Source: Sphingomonas_E sp042693015
Lineage (GTDB): Bacteria > Pseudomonadota > Alphaproteobacteria > Sphingomonadales > Sphingomonadaceae
DNA: 64,000 nucleotides
Reading direction: 5' to 3'
NCBI RefSeq assembly: GCF_042693015.1
Contig: NZ_CP170544.1
Location: 1,798,001-1,862,000 of the forward strand
The notes below the pieces were generated by a model, which had not been told where the DNA came from, did not search any database, and saw only the letters and a list, made by a program, of their open reading frames with translations. This document shows positions 34,076 through 42,740 of the stretch, in pieces. The translations under genes and the position numbers were made by a program. Every line of letters begins with the position of its first letter. The stretch's first letter is position 1.

Positions 34076-34840
34076 ATGAGTACGATCACGAGCCCACAAC
34101 CTGCGGAAAATGCCGTCCATGACTTTGCCGGGATGGATGCCGTCGAGATCAAAGTCACGATCCGCCCCGATCAGGAGCTTCGCGCCGAGCGCGCGATGGA
34201 GGTCAACGAGGACACGGCCGATATCCGGCTCATTTATTTCTACGATACAGCGGACTTGGACTTGTTCGAAGCCGGGGTCGCTCTGCGCGCCAGGCTTGTG
34301 AAGGGTGACGACGACGATTCCACCGTCAAGTTCCGCACGGAAAAAAGGGCCACGGTCTCTCAGGAATGGATGGATCTTGAGGGGTTCAAGCTTGAGGCTG
34401 ATTGCGTAGGTGAACGGGCGGTCTTCTCGGCTTCCCTGACCCACCTGCAGAAACGTGACGAGATAGACGAGGTCGCGAATGGTGAGCGGCCCATCCACAG
34501 GCTGTTTTGCCAGGACCAGGAGCGTTTCTTCAAGGAGGTTTACAAGGGACCGAATGACTTCGAAAATCTGTGCGTCATGGGCCCGATCCGCGTGCTGCGC
34601 TGGAAGCTAGAGCATAAGGGCTTTCCGCATAGACTGACCGTCGAGGAGTGGCGGCTGCCCAATGGCGACGATCTAGTCGAAGTCTCGATCAAGGTGCCGC
34701 CCGACGAAGCGCGCTCCGCTCAAAAGGCATTTTGCGATCACCTTGAGAAACTCGGGCTCGATCCGCAGGGCGCGCAGGAAACAAAGACGCGGACGGCGCT
34801 GCAATATTTCGCCAAGGTTTGCGCAGGCGCGAAATCCTAA
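34076..34840 (+). CDS. CYTH-domain protein (triphosphate-tunnel fold)
   Basis: This is a 254-residue protein with a CYTH-like tunnel fold. VEIKVTIRPDQ carries the ExK start motif, IRLIYFYDTADLDLFEAGVA and LRARL fit the next strands, and FRTEKRATVSQEW supplies basic residues. CYTH proteins act on or bind inorganic triphosphate and nucleotides. ATG 34076 follows GGAGAGGAG. It lies 37 bases before an exopolyphosphatase-like gene, so both probably serve polyphosphate metabolism. Catalysis is likely but not certain, since the tunnel residues were not all located. Confidence 0.75.
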   Translation: MSTITSPQPAENAVHDFAGMDAVEIKVTIRPDQELRAERAMEVNEDTADIRLIYFYDTADLDLFEAGVALRARLVKGDDDDSTVKFRTEKRATVSQEWMDLEGFKLEADCVGERAVFSASLTHLQKRDEIDEVANGERPIHRLFCQDQERFFKEVYKGPNDFENLCVMGPIRVLRWKLEHKGFPHRLTVEEWRLPNGDDLVEVSIKVPPDEARSAQKAFCDHLEKLGLDPQGAQETKTRTALQYFAKVCAGAKS

Positions 34841-34877
34841 CCTTCGCCGCACACCGGATCATCGAAAAGGAGCGCCG

Positions 34878-36371
34878 ATGACCGCGATTGTTCCGCGATG
34901 GGAGTGGCGCACGTTCGGCAGCCGCTTCGGTATCGCACAGACCCATTTTGCCGGATTGACGCCGGGCGCGGTTGAGGAAAGCGACGAGCTCTATTTTCTC
35001 GGCGGCTCGGGCGGGATCGCCAAGGTGCGCGGCGGCCTGATGGACATCAAGCTTCTGCGCGAGGTGAATGCGGGCGGCCTTGAGCGGTGGGAGCCTGTGA
35101 TGAAGCAGGGCTTTCCTCTGCCTGCATCAGAGGCAGCCAGGATGTTCGCTTATCTCGGCCTCACGGCTCCCCAATGCAATCGCGATGATTACACGCTCGA
35201 TCAATTCATTGATGAACTCGCCGTGCCTGGCGGCCTGGCGGCTCCCATCAAGGTCCACAAGCGCCGCACGCGTTATCAGGTGATGGGCTGCACTTCGGAA
35301 CTGAGCGAGATCGTGGCGGACGGCAGGCCGAGCCGCACCATCGCGATCGAGTCAGAGGATGCGGCCGCAGTCTTGTCGGCCGTCGCTTCGGTCGGCCTCA
35401 ATGGCTATGCGAATACGAATTACGCCCGCGGCCTGAAATGGCTGCTCGACGACGCGCCCGAACGCTATGCGGTGATCGACGTCGGCACCAACTCGGTCAA
35501 ACTGCATATCGGCGAGCGTGGCGGCGCGGGCGGCTGGCGCACGATTGTCGATCGTGCGGAACTGACACGGCTGGGTGAGGGATTGGAGGACCAGGGCGAA
35601 ATCGCGGCTGAAGCCGCCACGCGGACCGCAGCAGCCATCGGCACCATGGCCGACGAGGCCAGGAGCTCCGGCGCCCGCGCGATTGTGGCTGTCGGCACCG
35701 CCGGACTACGGATCGCCCGCAACAGCGATGCGGTCCTCGAAATGTTTCGGGCACAGGCGGGAATCTCCGTCGAGGTCGTCGAAGGCATCGAGGAAGGTCG
35801 TCTCGCCTATCTTGCCGTGATGGCGGGCCTGGGCATACCGAAGGGGTCGCTGGCGGTTTTCGATACGGGCGGTGGCAGCTCGCAATTCACATTCGGCCAG
35901 GATGGTCGGGTCGAGGAGCAGTTCAGCGTCAATGTCGGCGCCGCGCGCTACACGGAACAGTTCGGATTGGACCGCGCCGTCACTCCCGACGTCATCCGCT
36001 CCGCGCGGGCGGCAATCTCTGCCGACCTATCGCGGATCGACGGGCACCCGTCATTTGACACGCTGGTGGCGATGGGAGGTGCGGTCACCAACATGGCCGC
36101 GGTCAAGCATGGCCTGAGCCGATATGATCCCGAAATAATCCAGGGCACGCCGCTCGAACGCGACGAGATCGACCGCCAGATCGAGATGTACCGGACCCTT
36201 GACGCGGAGGGCCGCCATTCGATCGTCGGCCTGCAGCCCAAGCGTGCGGAAGTCATCCTGGCCGGGGCCTGCATTGTCCGGACGATCATGGAAATGCTCG
36301 GCAAGGCTTCGCTGACAGTCAGCGATTTCGGGCTTCGCCACGGTGTTTTTGCCGAGCGGTTCGGCACGTAA
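34878..36371 (+). CDS. Ppx/GppA exopolyphosphatase with N-terminal CYTH-like extension
   Basis: This is a 497-residue protein. Residues about 195-495 are a Ppx/GppA phosphatase of the actin-like ATPase fold: YAVIDVGTNSVKLHIGE (phosphate 1), VEVVEGIEEGRLAYLAV, LAVFDTGGGSSQFTFG (phosphate 2) and LVAMGGAVTNMAAVKHGL. The first 190 residues include DELYFLGGSGGIAKVRGGL, a KRRTRYQV strand and an acidic IAIESEDAAAV, which I read as a degenerate CYTH-like domain. AAGGAG precedes ATG 34878. The enzyme should release phosphate from polyphosphate or pppGpp. It follows the CYTH gene in one operon. Confidence 0.85.
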   Translation: MTAIVPRWEWRTFGSRFGIAQTHFAGLTPGAVEESDELYFLGGSGGIAKVRGGLMDIKLLREVNAGGLERWEPVMKQGFPLPASEAARMFAYLGLTAPQCNRDDYTLDQFIDELAVPGGLAAPIKVHKRRTRYQVMGCTSELSEIVADGRPSRTIAIESEDAAAVLSAVASVGLNGYANTNYARGLKWLLDDAPERYAVIDVGTNSVKLHIGERGGAGGWRTIVDRAELTRLGEGLEDQGEIAAEAATRTAAAIGTMADEARSSGARAIVAVGTAGLRIARNSDAVLEMFRAQAGISVEVVEGIEEGRLAYLAVMAGLGIPKGSLAVFDTGGGSSQFTFGQDGRVEEQFSVNVGAARYTEQFGLDRAVTPDVIRSARAAISADLSRIDGHPSFDTLVAMGGAVTNMAAVKHGLSRYDPEIIQGTPLERDEIDRQIEMYRTLDAEGRHSIVGLQPKRAEVILAGACIVRTIMEMLGKASLTVSDFGLRHGVFAERFGT

Positions 36372-36434
36372 AATGCGATGAAATCCCCCGCGCCCGGCGG
36401 CACGTTACGCCTTCGTAACCGTAGATCCGGCGCC

Positions 36435-36469
36435 AAAGAAAAAGGCCGACCTCCTTGCGGAGACCGGCC
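36435..36469 (-). terminator. Rho-independent terminator of typA
   Basis: On the minus strand, GGCCGGTCTCC and GGAGGTCGGCC pair around loop GCAA, with two mismatched pairs inside the stem, followed by TTTTTC. It starts 8 bases after the typA stop. Confidence 0.85.
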
Positions 36470-36477
36470 CTGTTTCG

Positions 36478-38304
36478 TCAGGCCGCGGCCTTGGCGCGCG
36501 ATGCCTTCTTGCGTTCGTGCGGATCGAGGTGGCGCTTGCGCAGGCGGATCGACTTGGGCGTCACCTCCACCATCTCGTCATCGTCGATATAGGCGATGGC
36601 CTGTTCCAGCGTCATCTTCTTCGGCGGGGTCAGACGGATGGCATCGTCCTTGCCGCCCGACGCGCGGAAGTTCGTGAGCTGCTTGGCCTTCATCGGGTTG
36701 ACTTCGAGGTCGTCGGTCTTGGCGTTCTCGCCAATGACCATACCCTCATAAAGCGTCTCGCCCGGACCGACGAACAGGACGCCGCGCTCCTCGAGCGGCC
36801 CCAGCGCATAGGCCTGTGCCTCGCCGACGCCGTTCGAGATCAGCACGCCATTCTTGCGGCCTTCGATATTGCCCTTGTGGGGCCCATATTTCTCGAACAG
36901 CCGGTTCATGATGCCGGTGCCGCGGGTATCCGAAAGGAATTCGCCATGATAGCCGATCAGGCCGCGCGACGGCGCCGAGAAGGTGATGCGGGTCTTGCCG
37001 CCACCCGACGGACGCATATCCGTCATCTCTCCCTTGCGCTGGTTCATCTTGTCGACGACCGTGCCGGAGAATTCGTCGTCCACGTCGATCACGACGGTTT
37101 CGTACGGCTCGGTCTTCCCGCCATTCTCATCGGTGCCGAACAGCACGCGCGGGCGGCTGATGCCCAGCTCGAAGCCTTCGCGGCGCATCGTTTCGATCAG
37201 CACGCCGAGCTGGAGTTCGCCGCGCCCGGCGACTTCGAACGAATCCTTGTCCTCGCTCTCGGTCACCTTGATCGCGACGTTCGATTCCGCTTCGCGCTCC
37301 AGCCGGTCGCGGATCATGCGCGACGTCACCTTCGATCCCTCGCGGCCCGCCATCGGCGAATCGTTCACCGCAAAGCGCATCGACAGTGTCGGCGGGTCGA
37401 TCGGCTGCGCCCTGATCGGAGTGTTCACCGTGGTGTCGGCGATGGTGTTCGACACCGTCGCGACGGTAAGGCCGGCGAGGCTGATGATGTCGCCTGCCCT
37501 GGCTTCGTCGGCCGGCACGCGCTCCAGGCCCCGGAAGGTCATGATCTTCGACGCACGGCCGGTTTCGATCACATTGCCATCGGAATCGAGCGCGTGGATC
37601 GGCTGGTTGACCTTGACCACGCCCGAATTGACGCGGCCGGTGAGGATGCGGCCGAGGAAGTTGTCGCGATCGAGCAGAGTCACCAGGAAGGTGAAAGGCG
37701 TGCCTTCGACTTCGACCTTCGGCGGCGGCACGTGATCGACGATCTTCTGGAACAGAGGCTTAAGCGTGCCTTCGCGCAGCGTCGGATCTTCATTGGCATA
37801 GCCGTTGCGGCCCGAGGCGTAGAGCACCGGGAAATCGAGCTGCTCGTCGGTCGCGTCGAGCGACACGAACAGGTCGAACACTTCGTCGAGCACTTCCTGG
37901 ATGCGCTCGTCCGGACGGTCGACCTTGTTGACCACCACGATCGGACGCAGGCCGAGCTTCAGCGCCTTGCCGGTCACGAACTTGGTCTGCGGCATTGCGC
38001 CTTCCGACGAATCGACCAGCAGGATCACGCCGTCGACCATCGAGAGGATGCGCTCCACCTCACCGCCGAAATCGGCGTGGCCGGGGGTGTCGACGATGTT
38101 GATACGGTGCCCCTCCCATTCGATCGAGGTGGGCTTGGCAAGAATGGTGATCCCGCGTTCCTTTTCGAGATCGTTCGAGTCCATCGCGCGTTCCTCGACG
38201 CGCTGGTTGTCGCGGAACGTGCCCGACTGGCGAAAAAGCTGGTCGACCAGTGTGGTCTTGCCATGATCGACGTGCGCGATGATGGCCACGTTGCGGAGGC
38301 TCAT
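36478..38304 (-). CDS. typA: Ribosome-associated translational GTPase TypA/BipA
   Basis: This is a 608-residue translation-factor GTPase, the usual TypA length. G1 is IIAHVDHGKTTLVDQL, G3 is DTPGHADFGGEV and G4 is NKVDRPD. It continues with domain II, EF-G-like domains, and a C-terminal domain containing FVGPGETLYEGMVIGENAKT and AYIDDDEMVEVTPKSIRLRK, diagnostic of TypA. It binds the 70S ribosome in competition with EF-G and supports ribosome assembly and stress growth. The gene is transcribed alone and is followed by its own terminator. Confidence 0.98.
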   Translation of the reverse strand: MSLRNVAIIAHVDHGKTTLVDQLFRQSGTFRDNQRVEERAMDSNDLEKERGITILAKPTSIEWEGHRINIVDTPGHADFGGEVERILSMVDGVILLVDSSEGAMPQTKFVTGKALKLGLRPIVVVNKVDRPDERIQEVLDEVFDLFVSLDATDEQLDFPVLYASGRNGYANEDPTLREGTLKPLFQKIVDHVPPPKVEVEGTPFTFLVTLLDRDNFLGRILTGRVNSGVVKVNQPIHALDSDGNVIETGRASKIMTFRGLERVPADEARAGDIISLAGLTVATVSNTIADTTVNTPIRAQPIDPPTLSMRFAVNDSPMAGREGSKVTSRMIRDRLEREAESNVAIKVTESEDKDSFEVAGRGELQLGVLIETMRREGFELGISRPRVLFGTDENGGKTEPYETVVIDVDDEFSGTVVDKMNQRKGEMTDMRPSGGGKTRITFSAPSRGLIGYHGEFLSDTRGTGIMNRLFEKYGPHKGNIEGRKNGVLISNGVGEAQAYALGPLEERGVLFVGPGETLYEGMVIGENAKTDDLEVNPMKAKQLTNFRASGGKDDAIRLTPPKKMTLEQAIAYIDDDEMVEVTPKSIRLRKRHLDPHERKKASRAKAAA

Positions 38305-38379
38305 GAAAATCCGATCTTGCGAGGGGTATGTTGTTCCGCGCGCCCATAGCCGATTTGTTGCGACGCGGAAAGAGGCCGG

Positions 38380-39117
38380 TCAGAGCTTCATGATTCCCCG
38401 TTGCGGCGTGCGGACGCCAACCGATTGTTCGCACAGCCGCGCGCCGGCATCGATCAGCGCCTGGCGGCGGCCGGCGATGCTGGCGTTTCGCTGCACATCT
38501 TCGAAGGGAAGCAGTTGAGCCAGCGAATCATGCGCGAGCACACGGCCGATAAAGCCGGCCGTCCGCGGCCAGCGCGCGGGATCGACCTCATAGTCGACAT
38601 AGGCCGCGTTGCGCAGGAAGGAGGCGAGCGCGATGTCGGCGAGACCGATCTCGCCGAACAGGAAACCTGCTGCCGGTGCCACGGTTTCCAGATAATCGAG
38701 GACGGCGGGTGCATCCTCGGCGAGGGTCTTTTCCACGCGAGCCGCGTCACCGGGCTCGCCCCAGACGGCGGGATGGACGAAGCGCTGGTAGAACAGGCCC
38801 CAGATGAAGACATCGCCCATGCGGGTATCGGCGAACTCCTCCAGCCAACGGGCGCGGGCGCGATCCTTCACGTCCCGCGGCAACAGCGGATGGCCGGGAT
38901 AGGCCTCGTCGAGATAGGCGCAGATCACCGAACTGTCGCACAGCACCAGATCTGCATCGATCATTACGGGCACGCGGCGGAGCGGGCTCAGCCGGCCGAA
39001 GCTTTCATCACCGAAGAAGGGGGTGATCGGATCGATCTCATAGTCGATCCCCTTGAGCGCAAGGCAGGCAAGCACCTTGCGGACGTAGGGACTGACAAAG
39101 CTGCCGATAATCTTCAT
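38380..39117 (-). CDS. Glutathione S-transferase family protein
   Basis: This is a 245-residue GST. The N-terminal domain is MKIIGSFVSPYVRKVLACLA, with Ser near the glutathione site, then RRVPVMIDADLVLCDSSVIC, which gives the cis-Pro and the glutathione-contacting DSS. The helical domain begins near residue 85. ATG 39117 follows GAGGAA; an upstream TTG at 39129 is less likely. The TAG of the cytochrome gene is 9 bases before the start. It may conjugate or isomerise a xenobiotic; the substrate is unknown. Confidence 0.88.
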   Translation of the reverse strand: MKIIGSFVSPYVRKVLACLALKGIDYEIDPITPFFGDESFGRLSPLRRVPVMIDADLVLCDSSVICAYLDEAYPGHPLLPRDVKDRARARWLEEFADTRMGDVFIWGLFYQRFVHPAVWGEPGDAARVEKTLAEDAPAVLDYLETVAPAAGFLFGEIGLADIALASFLRNAAYVDYEVDPARWPRTAGFIGRVLAHDSLAQLLPFEDVQRNASIAGRRQALIDAGARLCEQSVGVRTPQRGIMKL

Positions 39118-39125
39118 GCGGTTCC

Positions 39126-40073
39126 TCAACTACCGGGTGTCGCGTAGGCCTTGCGGAGAAGATCGGCATTGTAAAGCGACTGCGCTTCGTCCCGGCGCAG
39201 CGCAGCGACCCAGCCGTGTGACGCGCGCATCCAGCCGTCGAGATCGGGTGCCCTGCCGTCGCTATCGAGTTCGCGCTGGAACCTCTGTAACTGTGCATCG
39301 GCGGCGCGGAGCGCATTGCGGTGCCGTTCCAGACCGTGGATGGCGTAGCGCTCGTCGATCTGGCCGAGCGCGGTGCGCATCGCGGCGATCATCAGCCGTG
39401 CAGTGGCGCCGTCGCCGTTGTGGAGGGCGGAATCCGCGGCCTTGCGGGCACGATCGAGGTCGCCAAGTTGATCAGCCAGCCGGATCGGGCCGGCCTGCCC
39501 GCAATGGCGGATATCGAGCGCACGCACATAGGCAGCAAGCCCGTCGAGCACGCGCGGCGGCGGCTCGGTACCGTCGAATTCCTCCACCACCAGCCCGTGG
39601 ATGAAGGTGCGGAGCGCGGGGCTGGCCGGATCATGCGAAACCTTGCCCGGCATGGCGAGATCCGGGATCGGCTTCGGATCGAAGCGCTGGTTGCCGCGGT
39701 GCGAGCTCATCAGGGAGGAGGTGACGTCGGCCGTTCCGGGCGTGCCCGACAGGCCGGGGAAGTGGAAATCGGCATTGCCGCGGCCGGCGCGGTGGCAGCT
39801 TTCGCAGGTGAGGCCGACGCGCGCCGCCTGCCCACCCAGCAGTAGCGGCGTGCGGAAAGCCGCGCGGCCGATTTCGGCCGAAGCACGCGTGACAGTATCA
39901 GCGGGGGCCGCAAAGCATTCCGCCGGCCGTTCGACAAGTGCGCGCGGGCGCGCCTCCGGTGTCAGCCAGTGTGCGGCGCGGAGCGGTGGATCGACGGCGG
40001 CGACGGCGAGGCCCGAGAGGACCGCGACGCCCGCCGCGATCAGGAAGCGGGCGCCCCGCCCGCGGCGATCCAA
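39126..40073 (-). CDS. c-type cytochrome-like exported protein
   Basis: This is a protein of about 315 residues with a membrane-spanning signal anchor (ARFLIAAGVAVLSGLAVA) and one c-type heme motif CESCH in LTCESCHRAGRGNADFHFPG. A conserved-looking FIHGLVVEEFDG and a later CGQ follow. It may carry electrons in the periplasm. TTG 40073 is chosen because GAGGAG is 8 bases before it; GTG 40112 in the same frame is possible. The start lies inside the end of the TPR gene, so the two are translationally coupled. Partner enzymes are not obvious. Confidence 0.65.
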   Translation of the reverse strand: MDRRGRGARFLIAAGVAVLSGLAVAAVDPPLRAAHWLTPEARPRALVERPAECFAAPADTVTRASAEIGRAAFRTPLLLGGQAARVGLTCESCHRAGRGNADFHFPGLSGTPGTADVTSSLMSSHRGNQRFDPKPIPDLAMPGKVSHDPASPALRTFIHGLVVEEFDGTEPPPRVLDGLAAYVRALDIRHCGQAGPIRLADQLGDLDRARKAADSALHNGDGATARLMIAAMRTALGQIDERYAIHGLERHRNALRAADAQLQRFQRELDSDGRAPDLDGWMRASHGWVAALRRDEAQSLYNADLLRKAYATPGS

Positions 40074-40960
40074 CGGCGCAACTCCTCGGCCTCGGCACAA
40101 CCGAAGGCGCACGCGGCGTCGAGCGCGGCGAGCTTGGCCTTTGCGCCCGCTACATCCCCACGCTCCAGCAGCAACTCACCATAATATTCGGTAGCACCCC
40201 GATGGCCGGGGGCCGCCTCCAGCGCAGCCAGATAATAGGATTCGGCCACATCGTAACGCTTAAGCTTGCGGTTCGCGAAACCGAGATAGGTGAGGATGTC
40301 GGGATGCGGGCCAAAGGCATGTTCGGCAGCCTGGAGCGAGGCGATCGCGTCCTCGTAACGATGCTCGTTGATCAGCGAGACCGCCGCCAGATAGGCACTG
40401 TCGCCGGCCGCCGCATTCTGGAAGATCAGGGTGGGCGCTGTATCGAGCCGGGCCTGCGGCCCCTGCCCCATCGCGGTCGTCACCGCCGCGATCGCCGCCT
40501 TGAGGTCGGCCGCCTGTGGGCAGGTGTCGGCGCATTCAGTCGCCTTCGCCTTGAGCACACCCAATTGCTCCTCGGCCTTCGCGGATTCGCCGAGCTTCGC
40601 AAAGGCGATGCCCAGTTCCTGCCGCGCCGGTATCAGCTTGTCGTCATATTTGACCGCATTCTCGAAATATTTGCGCGATCCCTTGACGTCGCCGAGGCCA
40701 TTGCGGGCGAGGCCGGCGAGATAGTTGGCGTTGGCGTTCTTCGGTGTCGCGCGCAGCACGCGATCGAATGCCTTCTTGGCCCCCGCATAATCCTTGGCTT
40801 CGAGCGCTGCCACGCCGTTGCGATATTCCTCGGCGGGGTCGTAAGCGGGTGCGCTCATGCTCGGCATCGAGCCGCCTGAACTGCCGCCTGAAGCCAGCGC
40901 CACGCCCGAACCGAGCAGCAACGCGGCCACCGCCGCGCCACCCATAAGAGCCGTGCTCAT
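40040..40960 (-). CDS. Exported TPR-repeat protein
   Basis: This is a 306-residue exported protein with a signal peptide (MSTALMGGAAVAALLLGSGV) and at least four tetratricopeptide repeats, e.g. YRNGVAALEAKDYAGAKKAF and YLGFANRKLKRYDVAESYYL. A Cys-containing loop (ECADTC) and a final CAFGCAEAEELRRWI may form disulfides. TPR arrays mediate protein contacts. It overlaps the downstream cytochrome-like gene by 34 bases and the pair probably works together in the periplasm. Start ATG 40960 follows GAGGAGAGG. Confidence 0.75.
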   Translation of the reverse strand: MSTALMGGAAVAALLLGSGVALASGGSSGGSMPSMSAPAYDPAEEYRNGVAALEAKDYAGAKKAFDRVLRATPKNANANYLAGLARNGLGDVKGSRKYFENAVKYDDKLIPARQELGIAFAKLGESAKAEEQLGVLKAKATECADTCPQAADLKAAIAAVTTAMGQGPQARLDTAPTLIFQNAAAGDSAYLAAVSLINEHRYEDAIASLQAAEHAFGPHPDILTYLGFANRKLKRYDVAESYYLAALEAAPGHRGATEYYGELLLERGDVAGAKAKLAALDAACAFGCAEAEELRRWIAAGGAPAS

Positions 40961-41028
40961 CCTCTCCTCCTCTCGTCAGTGAGGAAAAGACATTTCTACC
41001 ACCGATGGCGTCGCGCGGCGATGCCGTT

Positions 41029-42669
41029 TCAGGGGCAGGTCGATCCCGATCCGGCATCCAGATCGAGGCAGCGGCCGTCGATTTCCTCCGTGGGGATGTC
41101 TAGACCCACAAGCGCGCCCAGCGTCGGCAGGATGTCCACGGTCTCGACCGAGAGCGGCTGTTCGAAACCTACGGTTCCCGGCCGGTAGAAGAGAATCGGT
41201 ACGCGGCGGTCATTCTGCCATGGCGAGCCATGGGTGGCGACCGAGCCCTTGATGGGATCGGCGATCGGCATGACCTGCGGCTTCAATGCGATGATGATGT
41301 CGCCCGAGCGTTCCGGGTCGAAGGCGGCGCGAAACCGCTCCACCAGCGACCATTCCTCCACCGGGGGCTGCGGCGAGGGCAATCGGCGGAGATCCTCGGC
41401 CGTGAAAACCTCTTCGACCTGGGGATGGGCGAGCAGCTTGGCCTTGAGCGCCGTGATCATCCGCGCACGAAGCTCGGCCGGCACCTCGCGGGACAGATAC
41501 CAGTCACCGAAGGGGCCGTCGGAATGGATCAGATCGTCCTTGGTCTTGACCCCGAATTCCTTGGAAAGCTCCGCCGCATAGACGGAAGCGCTAAGCTTGG
41601 GATCGACACGCTCAGCGCGGGGGAAGCCGCGTTGGCGGGCACGTTCGGTCAGGTCATGGCCGCCATGATCGGCGGTGAGCACCACGACATAAGGCAGCTT
41701 CGTCGCATCGAGCGCGGCAAGGATGCGGCCGACATTATTGTCCAGCGTCACCATCTGCGCGCACATCTCCGCGCCCTCGGTGCCGAAGGTGTGGCCGACA
41801 TAATCGGTCGCGGAGAGGCCGATCGTCAGCACATCGGTGCCGGCGCCGCGGCCGAGCTTGAGTTCGTCGAGCAGGCCGATGGCGAGATCGGTCGTTGCGG
41901 TGTCGAAGTCGCCGGCGGCGCGGAAGCCCTTGAAATCTTCCGCCTTGCGATCGGCAAGCACGCCGACCTGCTTGCCCTGCCCCAGCGGCACGGCGACCGA
42001 GCGGGAACGGCAGATGGCGGGCAGTTCGGCCTTCGAGGGCTTGGCCACCAAAGCCGCGACGCGCGCGTTGATGCTGGCGACCGTGGCCGGCGCGGGGCCG
42101 GTGCGATCGACCAAAGAGACATAGGATTTGCCGCCCCAGAACCAGATTTGATCGGTCGTGTGACCGCCCATCATGATCGCCGCGCGATCCTTGCCGGCGA
42201 CCGCGACGACGCGGGTGGCGGGATCGGTCGTCTTCATCCGATCGCCCAGCGTGGGCACCTTAAGATATTGGGGAGAGACGGTATATTTTTCCGAGTCGCT
42301 GCCAGGGACCGAGGGGTCTTCCGAGCAATAGACCTTCTTGTCGGCGCGCGGCAGCGACAGATCGAACCAGTTGTTGGCGATGATGCCGCTGCGCGACGGG
42401 CGCGATCCGGTCAGGATCGTCGAATGGCCGGGGCAGGTTTCGGTGGCGGCATGGCTCTGATAGCCGGCCGGGAACACCGCACCGTTGGCCAGCCGCTTCA
42501 TGCCGCCGGTGAAATGCTGGCGATATTCCGCGAAAAGATCGGCCGAAAACTGGTCAACCGAGATGGCCACGATCAGCTTGGGCTTTGGCGACGGGGCCGT
42601 TTGCACCTGCGCCACTGCCGGTGTCGCCAGCGCTGCCGCCGCGACAGTAATCTTTTGCAACAAATTCAC
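41029..42669 (-). CDS. PhoK-like alkaline phosphatase, exported
   Basis: This is a 546-residue exported phosphatase with a signal peptide (start MNLLQKITVAAAALATPAVA from GTG). It resembles the Sphingomonas PhoK/SPAP type. Metal and active-site elements are VAISVDQF, the Thr nucleophile in AATETCPGHSTILTG, VVVLTADHGGHD and the late THGSPWQNDRRVPILF. It hydrolyses phosphate monoesters at high pH in the periplasm or outside. GTG 42669 follows GGGGAG by seven bases; the ATG at 42726 adds a non-signal tail. No phosphate-box promoter was recognised. Confidence 0.88.
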   Translation of the reverse strand: MNLLQKITVAAAALATPAVAQVQTAPSPKPKLIVAISVDQFSADLFAEYRQHFTGGMKRLANGAVFPAGYQSHAATETCPGHSTILTGSRPSRSGIIANNWFDLSLPRADKKVYCSEDPSVPGSDSEKYTVSPQYLKVPTLGDRMKTTDPATRVVAVAGKDRAAIMMGGHTTDQIWFWGGKSYVSLVDRTGPAPATVASINARVAALVAKPSKAELPAICRSRSVAVPLGQGKQVGVLADRKAEDFKGFRAAGDFDTATTDLAIGLLDELKLGRGAGTDVLTIGLSATDYVGHTFGTEGAEMCAQMVTLDNNVGRILAALDATKLPYVVVLTADHGGHDLTERARQRGFPRAERVDPKLSASVYAAELSKEFGVKTKDDLIHSDGPFGDWYLSREVPAELRARMITALKAKLLAHPQVEEVFTAEDLRRLPSPQPPVEEWSLVERFRAAFDPERSGDIIIALKPQVMPIADPIKGSVATHGSPWQNDRRVPILFYRPGTVGFEQPLSVETVDILPTLGALVGLDIPTEEIDGRCLDLDAGSGSTCP

Positions 42670-42740
42670 TTGGCTGCTCCCCGTATGCGCGTCGGCCCTG
42701 GCGGTGCTATACCCCCGGCATGCCACAGTTTGGAGCCCCG

